Positions 1-5,757 of a stretch of 64,000 nt of DNA are shown piece by piece (position 1 is the stretch's first letter; every line of letters starts with the position of its first letter). The notes under the pieces were generated by a model. The model was given only the letters and a program-made list of their open reading frames with translations. It ran no database searches and had not been told where the DNA came from. Source of the stretch: Bacteroidaceae bacterium (GTDB taxonomy: Bacteria > Bacteroidota > Bacteroidia > Bacteroidales > Bacteroidaceae); contig JAKSIP010000007.1 of assembly GCA_024398715.1 (NCBI GenBank), positions 1-64,000 of the forward strand, read 5' to 3'. The translations under genes and the position numbers were made by a program.

Positions 1-26
1 GTGCATTTCACCCTTCGCGTTTTGGG

Positions 27-97
27 CCTTTTTTGCGAAGGTTGAAGCGATTTTCCTTGCCACCCTGCGCAATTTGCCGCCTTTTTGCGAAGGTTGA
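27..97 (+). repeat. Short direct repeat pair
   Basis: Two nearly identical 18-19 base copies, at 27-45 and 80-97, both read CCTTTTTGCGAAGGTTGA (the first has one extra T). A related GCGAAGG core recurs at 499-505 inside the candidate noncoding RNA. No gene is visible in 1-134. Function unknown. Confidence 0.6.
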
Positions 98-134
98 TTT
101 CCCTCCGCCGTATGTGCTGGTAAGTATTGGTATG

Positions 135-324
135 TATTTGGATATATGCGTTTTCGGACGCTCGCAGTTAGCGCTACCGCTGACTAACTGCTCGTCCCTC
201 CCAAAAGTTAGCCTTGCTGAGCTTTGAAAAACAAGTTTTTCACGCTCATCAATTCTATCTTCTGGGCCCCTCCCGTTCACCTCAGAACGGGTGCTGAGGG
301 TCCTCCACTGCATATATCCAAATA
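135..324 (-). repeat. MITE-like element, copy A
   Basis: A 190-bp noncoding element bounded by perfect 15-bp inverted ends, TATTTGGATATATGC and its complement. Its interior is clearly homologous to 5001-5216 and 5446-5633 but in the opposite orientation. It contains several small internal palindromes and no usable reading frame. No target-site duplication is obvious. The structure fits a non-autonomous miniature element or an invertible segment; no transposase or recombinase gene is present in the window. Confidence 0.75.
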
Positions 325-355
325 CAAGTGTAGGAAAATGGCGAACGGAACCTGT
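325..355 (+). repeat. 31-base flank shared with 5711-5741
   Basis: The 31 bases directly outside the right end of copy A recur, with one change, directly outside truncated copy D at 5711-5741. The flank reads outward in the same direction in both places, but the repeat interior it adjoins is reversed. It may be a missing part of a larger element. Confidence 0.65.
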
Positions 356-434
356 ATTATTATTCGGATATCTCAATTAGTGTGAGGCGTAAATCTCCGA
401 CTTTTCTGGTTGGATTGGTAAAAAAACTTTCAGA

Positions 435-467
435 TTGCAAAAGATTTCAAAAATATTACTAAATTTG
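435..467 (+). promoter_or_regulatory. Bacteroidetes-type promoter for the candidate ncRNA
   Basis: The -7 element TAAATTTG lies at 460-467 and matches TAnnTTTG exactly. A TTG at 435-437 is the candidate -33 element, with a spacer of 22 that is slightly long. Transcription would start near 472-475, just upstream of the structured RNA. Confidence 0.55.
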
Positions 468-473
468 CACTTG

Positions 474-716
474 ATATCGCAGGATATCATTACATATTGC
501 GAAGGTGTTTTTCGCCTGCCTCACTGAAAATCTGCACAATTTTCAAAACCTAGAGGTTCGTCGTAAACACTCCGCCTGTCTATGATTATGTTGGCCGGTA
601 ACCCTTTGGCTACTGAGTACTTCATATCGAGCGGGTGTGGGGTACGATTGTTTCTTTCTAGGTGCGTCCGTGCAGAACGTTCAGTGAAAGTTGCGAAAGG
701 GCTCCACACCTTTGTT
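474..716 (+). ncRNA. Candidate long rod-shaped noncoding RNA (6S-like shape)
   Basis: This 240-nt stretch folds back on itself as one long interrupted hairpin. The paired blocks are 499-508 with 706-715, 509-515 with 693-699, 521-528 with 680-687, 531-537 with 670-676, 549-555 with 656-662, 561-565 with 643-647, 567-570 with 635-638 and 572-575 with 631-634. They nest in order and are separated by small internal loops. A TAnnTTTG promoter sits just upstream and a U-rich run follows the closing stem at 711-720. A rod with internal bubbles is the general shape of 6S RNA, but I cannot confirm family membership from sequence alone. It could also be a structured leader of the gene at 810. Confidence 0.5.
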
Positions 717-809
717 GTATTATTAACGAATCCAGGGGCCGGATGAATATTGCTCTGATAGTAATATACAAGTGAATCTCGATATTATTAACTAACAAAA
801 ATATCACGT

Positions 810-1472
810 ATGAAAACAATTATTAACCCATGTGCCATCTTAGTGGCAATTGTTTCTTTAGTTTCTTGTGGATCTACAAAAAACATTTCATCTTCTTCCT
901 ACACTTCCAGTGGACAACTTAAGCCTGCTGTCGAATCAACGATTGCTACAGGCACTTCCCTTGAAGGGACTCAAACGAGAGTTGAAACTGTTAAATTGCA
1001 AGGAATAGAAATGTCCGAAGCATTAAGTGAGGACGGAACTCAGATGATTATGCGTCCTTTCAAATGGTATGCAGGCATAGGTAAGGCGGACAATAAGCAA
1101 ATGGCAATTGAATTGGCCCAGCGTGAAGCTTATGCTACAATATCAAGAATATTCACAAATGCAGTCAAAGATGAAGCTGAGCGTGGAAATGTTGCGAACA
1201 ATGGCGCCGTTCAGCAAGCATTGACTTCTCATTGGGAACAGTTCAGCGCGTCACTTCAAAAAGGATGTGAGCCATTTGGCAATACATCAATAGAATATGA
1301 CCAGGCTACCAGAATGTATACTGCTACATCAAAAGTTGGTATACGTGGAGATCGTTTCAATCAGCTTCTAAATACAGCCGGTAATTTCAAACCATCAAAC
1401 TTGTCAGGAGCAGAACTTGAACAATTCATAGAAGTTAACAAATCTATAATGGAAGCGGCCAAAGGCAACTGA
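810..1472 (+). CDS. LPP20-family outer-membrane lipoprotein
   Basis: A 220-residue lipoprotein. The signal peptide ends in a lipobox LVSC with the acylated Cys at residue 20, so the protein should be lipid-anchored in the envelope. The segment around residues 88-120 (KWYAGIGKAD, then an Ala/Arg-rich helix) resembles the LPP20 fold, in which an ABC-like helix packs on a sheet. No enzyme motif is visible. It is the first of four envelope genes with short gaps (2 nt to the next), which suggests an operon whose products work together near the cell surface. No good TAnnTTTG promoter lies directly upstream, so transcription may read through from the ncRNA promoter at 435-467. The specific role is unknown. 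Confidence 0.7.
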   Translation: MKTIINPCAILVAIVSLVSCGSTKNISSSSYTSSGQLKPAVESTIATGTSLEGTQTRVETVKLQGIEMSEALSEDGTQMIMRPFKWYAGIGKADNKQMAIELAQREAYATISRIFTNAVKDEAERGNVANNGAVQQALTSHWEQFSASLQKGCEPFGNTSIEYDQATRMYTATSKVGIRGDRFNQLLNTAGNFKPSNLSGAELEQFIEVNKSIMEAAKGN

Positions 1473-1474
1473 TT

Positions 1475-2509
1475 ATGTACAGACGTCTTACTTTCTTTAC
1501 TCTTTTTTTCTTGTTATGTCTGTCGATGACAGGACAAGACTGCCCTTTGCAATGGCTTAGGTACACTTCTGACGCATACATTCATGCTGTGGAAAGTGAT
1601 GTAATCCCTTCTGACACGTCACAGACCGTTATTATCAATTCTTTGATTGACCGGGCAAGACTTAATGTTGCCAAACAATTGAATGTATCCATATCAGATA
1701 AAGCAAAACTTACAAAGCAGTCTTTGGATGGCATTACTAGTGTTTCCTATTCATCTACGACCACTTACACAACAGAAGCAACTATGCGACTGCTGAGAAC
1801 CGACAGTCATTTTCAAGCTGACAAAGGGGAAGGATTTGCCATTGCATATCTGGATAAGAATGAAGTTTGCGGTTATTGGTCAAAAGAAGCAGAAAAGGTT
1901 ATTCAAAATCAAGGAAACGAACTGTCGAAGGCAGAACGTCTCATTTCCTTGGGATATAAGGAAAATGCAAAGCCCATACTAGAACAATTAACAAAGTGTT
2001 ACGGTGATATTGACGAACCATTAACCTGGCTTGCACTATGTTCCTATCCTGAAATCCAATATCAGGATTTATTGGACAAATTCACAACAAATGTCAGAAA
2101 AATTGACAATGCTTTATTATCTCTTGGACATGGCATAGCTATCTTTCTGGACTATCATTCTGACTTGTTCGGAGAGGAATATCCCACTACAGTCAATCAA
2201 TTGTCATCCAAGTTGGCATCGGCTGATAGAAGTTTCGTGGATAATCCAATGGAAGCTGACTGGATTGTCCAGATAAACGCAAAAGCACGTGAAGGGCAGA
2301 CAACATCAACCGGTGCCTATACAACATTCTTTGCTTATGTTGATGTTTCATTGAAGATTGTAAAAGGAAGCACCGCTCAAGTTGTGTATGCTGATTCGTT
2401 CTATATTAAGGAAGGCGACACGCGAGGAATGAAACAAGCTGCACTTGCGGCTTTTCAAAAAATAGAATCACCTCTTTATGATAAAATCAATCCAAATATT
2501 AAAGAATAG
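1475..2509 (+). CDS. Secreted LPP20-like envelope protein
   Basis: 344 residues with an N-terminal signal peptide (hydrophobic run about residues 5-20, ending near MTGQDC). Residues 55-135 resemble LPP20-like domains (repeated Thr/Ser strands, then an IAYLDK motif). The middle, about 145-200, is helical and repeat-like. The C-terminal part (about 245-340) is a mixed alpha/beta domain with the look of TolB/CsgG N-terminal-like modules. It starts 2 nt after the preceding lipoprotein gene and ends 4 nt before the next gene, so all are probably co-transcribed. No catalytic residues are recognisable. Its neighbours suggest a part in an envelope or surface-adhesion assembly; this is inference. Confidence 0.6.
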   Translation: MYRRLTFFTLFFLLCLSMTGQDCPLQWLRYTSDAYIHAVESDVIPSDTSQTVIINSLIDRARLNVAKQLNVSISDKAKLTKQSLDGITSVSYSSTTTYTTEATMRLLRTDSHFQADKGEGFAIAYLDKNEVCGYWSKEAEKVIQNQGNELSKAERLISLGYKENAKPILEQLTKCYGDIDEPLTWLALCSYPEIQYQDLLDKFTTNVRKIDNALLSLGHGIAIFLDYHSDLFGEEYPTTVNQLSSKLASADRSFVDNPMEADWIVQINAKAREGQTTSTGAYTTFFAYVDVSLKIVKGSTAQVVYADSFYIKEGDTRGMKQAALAAFQKIESPLYDKINPNIKE

Positions 2510-2513
2510 AAAT

Positions 2514-3560
2514 ATGAACAAGAAGATTTTATTCTTTTTATTGATGTTGTTTGCGTTTTCATATTCCAGTACCGCTCAAGTCAAAAAGGTTGCAATACTT
2601 CCCTTGAGGGATATCAGGAAAGAAGTCGAACCCGGTAAGATTCTTTTTATACGTTCGTCCATATCGACAGCAATTATGGAGACACCAGGCTATGAAGCCT
2701 ACACCAGAATAAATCTAGACGCCATAATGAATGAGCAGGATTTCCAAAGAAATGGCTTGGTGTCAGACAATGAAATCCATAAGATTGGCGAAATGACGGG
2801 AGCAGGTTTGGTTCTTGATGCTGTTGTTGCTCCATTTGATCAGAATACGCTTACAGTTGATGCAAAATTGATTAATGTGGAGTCGGCAAAAATTGAGAAT
2901 GAATCGGTTGAGATAGTTCATATAAATGACATAGAGCAAATAAAGACAGACTGCCACAATCTCACGAAAAAATTGTTAAAGTCCTCAAATGCGGATAAGT
3001 TACCAGAGTCAAAGCCTGTTACGACACAATCTCAGTCTTCTGTCAGGGAAGGTTTTGTAGATATGGGATTGTCCGTTAAATGGGCAGAATGTAATATTGG
3101 GGCATCATCTCCCGAACAGTACGGGAATTATTATTCCTGGGGTGAGACATCGACAAAGAGTGTTTATAATAAGAAATCTTATGGTTATCTGAATAATCCA
3201 TCTGTTCTTCCTCTATCCAGAGATATAGCGAATGTAAAACTTGGGGGCAGTTGCAGGATGCCGACAAATGAAGAATGGAAAGAGTTGATAGAGAAATGCG
3301 ATTGGACCTGGATGCAATATAAGGGAGTATATGGCTACAGGGTCGAGGCGGACAATGGTAATTGCATTTTTCTTCCGGCAGCCGGGTACCGTTACAATGA
3401 CGGTCTGTACTTTGCGGGTTCATACGGCTACTACTGGTCTTCGTCTCTTAGTACGAGTGACAGTTACAACGCTTACGAACTTTTCTTCAATTCGGGCAGT
3501 CACAACAGGCGCAGCAACGGCCGTTACTATGGACGGTCTGTACGCCCTGTCTGCCCGTAG
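2514..3560 (+). CDS. CsgG-like / FISUMP two-domain surface protein 1
   Basis: 348 residues. The start at 2514 is preferred because it gives a clean signal peptide (MNKKILFFLLM, cleavage near TAQ); an upstream ATG at 2478 lies inside the previous gene. Residues about 22-165 form a CsgG/LpoB-like domain starting VKKVAILPL. A Ser/Thr/Gln linker follows, then a FISUMP-type C-terminal domain (VDMGLSVKWAECNIG, YYSWGET, YWSSS, SVRPVC) of the C-type-lectin-like kind. The last 62 residues alternate fixed framework with variable residues when compared with the paralogue at 3832-4878. This looks like a displayed binding face. A strong 89-nt hairpin follows 51 nt after the stop. Confidence 0.75.
   Translation: MNKKILFFLLMLFAFSYSSTAQVKKVAILPLRDIRKEVEPGKILFIRSSISTAIMETPGYEAYTRINLDAIMNEQDFQRNGLVSDNEIHKIGEMTGAGLVLDAVVAPFDQNTLTVDAKLINVESAKIENESVEIVHINDIEQIKTDCHNLTKKLLKSSNADKLPESKPVTTQSQSSVREGFVDMGLSVKWAECNIGASSPEQYGNYYSWGETSTKSVYNKKSYGYLNNPSVLPLSRDIANVKLGGSCRMPTNEEWKELIEKCDWTWMQYKGVYGYRVEADNGNCIFLPAAGYRYNDGLYFAGSYGYYWSSSLSTSDSYNAYELFFNSGSHNRRSNGRYYGRSVRPVCP
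3029..3376 (+). repeat. Near-identical segment shared with 4347-4694
   Basis: These 348 bases match 4347-4694 with a single mismatch (a T/C in a Val codon near 3080). The parts of the two genes upstream of it are only moderately similar, and the parts downstream diverge abruptly at 3377/4695. Such a mosaic points to recent gene conversion or cassette exchange between the tandem paralogues. Confidence 0.9.
3377..3560 (+). other. Candidate diversified region (DGR-like VR) of paralogue 1
   Basis: This is the final 184 bp of the gene. Aligned without gaps to 4695-4878, about two dozen codons differ. In 13 of them the third base is C in both copies while the first or second base changes (for example TAC/GGC, TAC/GAC, CGC/TAC, TTC/AAC). 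Framework codons for WSSS, FNS and RYYG are identical down to silent sites. This NNC pattern is what adenine-directed mutagenesis of AAC codons would leave. No template repeat or reverse transcriptase is in the window. Confidence 0.5.
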
Positions 3561-3611
3561 CTTAGAATTTACCTTTAGAACAATAAGAACAAAAAAAATA
3601 GCAATAATGTT

Positions 3612-3700
3612 TATATAGCCTGCAGACAGACTGAAGCGGCTGCCCTCCCGCGGAGCGGGTACAAAAGGGCAGAGGTGGCAGTCTGACTGCTGGCTATATA
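3612..3700 (+). repeat. 89-nt near-perfect hairpin
   Basis: The arms pair as 3612-3620 with 3692-3700, 3622-3625 with 3687-3690, 3627-3633 with 3679-3685, 3640-3646 with 3666-3672, and 3647-3650 with 3656-3659: about 31 base pairs in all. There is no T-run after it, so it is not an ordinary terminator. It could be a cruciform site, an RNA stabiliser or a processing element. It begins 51 nt after the variable tail of the first FISUMP gene; DGR targets are known to have a downstream hairpin, but usually a smaller and closer one. Confidence 0.75.
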
Positions 3701-3718
3701 GTGTAAAAACAATTATTT

Positions 3719-3775
3719 ATGGCAAAATTAGCAGAGATTCTTGTTGCTGAGTCTGACGGTACTTCAGCAAGTTGA
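3719..3775 (+). CDS. Possible 18-residue micro-ORF or gene remnant
   Basis: A short frame encoding MAKLAEILVAESDGTSAS runs between the hairpin and the second FISUMP gene. It begins with an ordinary ATG after an A/T-rich spacer but has no recognisable ribosome binding site. It may be a leader peptide, the start of a truncated gene, or chance. The rest of 3701-3831 shows nothing else I recognise. Confidence 0.2.
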   Translation: MAKLAEILVAESDGTSAS

Positions 3776-3831
3776 CAAACGCTCGGCTGAAAGTCTATTG
3801 ACAAAAAATGTTATTTATGTTTTTAATTAAG

Positions 3832-4878
3832 ATGAACAAACGGTTTTATTTATTAGTGCTTATATTACAAATTTCAATTTCGGTATTCTGTCAAACAAAA
3901 GTGGCGATATTGCCAGTAATCGATAAGTTGGATCAAGTGAGTTATGCACATGAGTTGTTACTTAGCTCAAATATAACGACGGCAATAGCGATGACAGAAG
4001 GCTATGAGGGATATGACAGAATCGATTTGTCATCCGTAATGAATGAGCAGGATTTCCAAAGAAAAGGTTTGGTCAGTGATAGTGAAATCCATAAGATTGG
4101 CGAAATGACAGGTGCAGACTTTGTAATCATTGCTGAAGCAGCCAAGTTGGATGAAACCCATTTGGTTGCAACGGCAAAAATTGTAAATGTTGAAAGTGCC
4201 AAAATTTCGAACAGTTCACAATCAATTGTAAATATATCCGATATTAATCAAACGGCTAAAGACTGTCAAGCTCTGACAAATCAACTGTTGGGAACTGTTA
4301 AGCATAGTGTCTCGAATACCGATGCTACAAAAACCAACGTATCTTCATCTCAGTCTTCTGTCAGGGAAGGTTTTGTAGATATGGGATTGTCCGTCAAATG
4401 GGCAGAATGTAATATTGGGGCATCATCTCCCGAACAGTACGGGAATTATTATTCCTGGGGTGAGACATCGACAAAGAGTGTTTATAATAAGAAATCTTAT
4501 GGTTATCTGAATAATCCATCTGTTCTTCCTCTATCCAGAGATATAGCGAATGTAAAACTTGGGGGCAGTTGCAGGATGCCGACAAATGAAGAATGGAAAG
4601 AGTTGATAGAGAAATGCGATTGGACCTGGATGCAATATAAGGGAGTATATGGCTACAGGGTCGAGGCGGACAATGGTAATTGCATTTTTCTTCCTGCTGC
4701 CGGGTGGCGTGGCAGTGGCAGTCTGGGCATTGCGGGTTCGGACGGTCACTACTGGTCTTCGTCTCTTAATGTGAACGACAGCGGCAACGCGTATGTACTT
4801 AACTTCAATTCGAGCGGTCTCAGCAGGTACTACGACAATCGTTACTATGGTCATTCTGTCCGCCCAGTCTGCCCGTAG
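3832..4878 (+). CDS. CsgG-like / FISUMP two-domain surface protein 2
   Basis: 348 residues, paralogue of 2514-3560. The start at 3832 (MNKRFYLL) gives a normal signal peptide ending near VFCQ; an in-frame ATG at 3808 would add eight residues. The CsgG-like domain (about 22-160, TKVAILPV) is clearly diverged from paralogue 1 but keeps an identical MNEQDFQR stretch. The FISUMP domain is nearly identical until residue 288, then differs at about 27 of the last 62 positions while keeping the same length and framework. A rho-independent terminator follows. The tandem arrangement with a variable lectin-like tail suggests a diversified ligand-binding surface protein. The ligand is unknown. Confidence 0.75.
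   Translation: MNKRFYLLVLILQISISVFCQTKVAILPVIDKLDQVSYAHELLLSSNITTAIAMTEGYEGYDRIDLSSVMNEQDFQRKGLVSDSEIHKIGEMTGADFVIIAEAAKLDETHLVATAKIVNVESAKISNSSQSIVNISDINQTAKDCQALTNQLLGTVKHSVSNTDATKTNVSSSQSSVREGFVDMGLSVKWAECNIGASSPEQYGNYYSWGETSTKSVYNKKSYGYLNNPSVLPLSRDIANVKLGGSCRMPTNEEWKELIEKCDWTWMQYKGVYGYRVEADNGNCIFLPAAGWRGSGSLGIAGSDGHYWSSSLNVNDSGNAYVLNFNSSGLSRYYDNRYYGHSVRPVCP
4695..4878 (+). other. Candidate diversified region (DGR-like VR) of paralogue 2
   Basis: The counterpart of 3377-3560, of equal length and with no gaps. Its variable codons include TGG, GGC, GAC, CAC, AAC, AGC and CTC where paralogue 1 has TAC, GAC, AAC, CGC or CAC. The last 12 bases including the stop are identical in both copies. 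See the finding for the interpretation and its limits. Confidence 0.5.
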
Positions 4879-4917
4879 CTTTCGGTGTTCGGAGCATATG
4901 CAATGAGAGAGAAAAAA

Positions 4918-4961
4918 TAAAAACTCCAGCCAACTCATAATTGAGTCGACTGGAGTTTTTG
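4918..4961 (+). terminator. Rho-independent terminator after the FISUMP genes
   Basis: Inverted repeat AAAACTCCAG / CTGGAGTTTT with an inner ACTCA / TGAGT stem, ending in a T-run. The A-run on the other side means it could work in both directions. Confidence 0.85.
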
Positions 4962-5000
4962 TTCTCAAAAACTAGCCATTTTGCCACGTTCAGAGTAAGA

Positions 5001-5216
5001 ATTTGGATATATGCAGTGGAGGACCGTCAACACCCGTTTTGACGTGAACGGGAGGGGCCCGAAGGTTAGAATTGCGTAGCGTGAAAAGCTGGCTTTTCAA
5101 AGCAAAGCAAGGCTAACATTTGGGAGGGACGAACAGTTAGGCACAGCAATGCGATGACGCAAGGCAGCGCAGCGCGTAGACTAACTGTGAGCGTCCAACA
5201 CGCATATATCCAAATA
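5001..5216 (+). repeat. MITE-like element, copy B
   Basis: Bounded by ATTTGGATATATGC and GCATATATCCAAAT. The interior is homologous to copies A and C, including CCCGTTTTGACGTGAACGGG and TTGGGAGGGACGAACAGTTAG. It is longer than copy C by about 28 bp because of an insertion near 5140-5180. Its orientation is opposite to copy A. Confidence 0.75.
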
Positions 5217-5277
5217 CGTTAGCGAATATGATGTGTCATGACCGTGGACCGTGTGGGGATTTGTGGCAAAACACCGC

Positions 5278-5389
5278 ACCATCCCCAGTATTTCGTGGGT
5301 TTTGCGGGGGACGGTGCTGCATTTTGCTTACTTTCCCAACACCATCCTTAGCGTTTTGCGGATTTTACTGGGGACCGTGTTGCATTTTG
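5278..5389 (+). repeat. Two imperfect 50-bp direct repeats
   Basis: 5278-5327 and 5340-5389 share the plan CACCATCC, a TTTTGCGG block, GGGGAC, GGTGCTGCATTTTGC or its variant. They lie between MITE-like copies B and C. The 86-residue open frame over this region has no protein character and is rejected as a gene. Confidence 0.6.
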
Positions 5390-5445
5390 CCTGCATTTGC
5401 CGCACGGTCTAAAATGAATACTGCTGCTGTTGCCCTCAGAGTCAG

Positions 5446-5633
5446 TATTTGGATATATGCAGTAGAGGACCGTCAACACCCGTTTTGACGTGAACGGGAG
5501 GGGCCCGAAGGTTAGAATTGCGTAGCGTGAAAAGCTTGCTTTTCAAAGCAAAGCAAGACTAACTTTTGGGAGGGACGAACAGTTAGTCAGCGCAGCGCTA
5601 ACTGCGAGCGTCCGATACGCATATATCCAAATA
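5446..5633 (+). repeat. MITE-like element, copy C
   Basis: A 188-bp copy with perfect 15-bp inverted ends (TATTTGGATATATGC). It is very similar to the reverse complement of copy A and in the same orientation as B. Contains CTAACTTTTGGG, a near-match to the Bacteroidetes -7 element, but not an exact one. Confidence 0.8.
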
Positions 5634-5651
5634 CCATTCGTAAAAAGACGG

Positions 5652-5741
5652 AAGCAAAGCAGGTCAGCGCAGCGCTAACTGCGAGCGTCCGAAACGCATA
5701 TATCCAAATCCAAGCGTAGGAAAATGGCGAACGGAACCTGT
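5652..5741 (+). repeat. Truncated MITE-like copy D plus shared flank
   Basis: 5652-5709 repeats the right part of copy C with an internal deletion, and ends in the same ATATATCCAAAT terminus. 5711-5741 is the 31-base flank also found at 325-355. There is no left terminus. Confidence 0.7.
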
Positions 5742-5757
5742 CCCCTGTTCACCAGGA

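Noticed and set aside
521..709. 62-residue minus-strand open frame
   Set aside because: It lies inside the strongly paired RNA structure, has no promoter or start signal, and the reading frame follows from the fold-back symmetry.
3612..3700. Integron attC site
   Set aside because: The hairpin is long and folded, but the conserved GTTRRRY and RYYYAAC ends of attC are missing and no integrase is present.
2514..4878. A complete diversity-generating retroelement
   Set aside because: The variable-tail pattern is present, but no reverse transcriptase, accessory gene or template repeat exists in these 64 kb, so only a target-like signal is claimed.
5228..5488. 86-residue plus-strand open frame
   Set aside because: It covers the 50-bp direct repeats and the start of MITE-like copy C; its Cys/Trp-rich product has no protein character.
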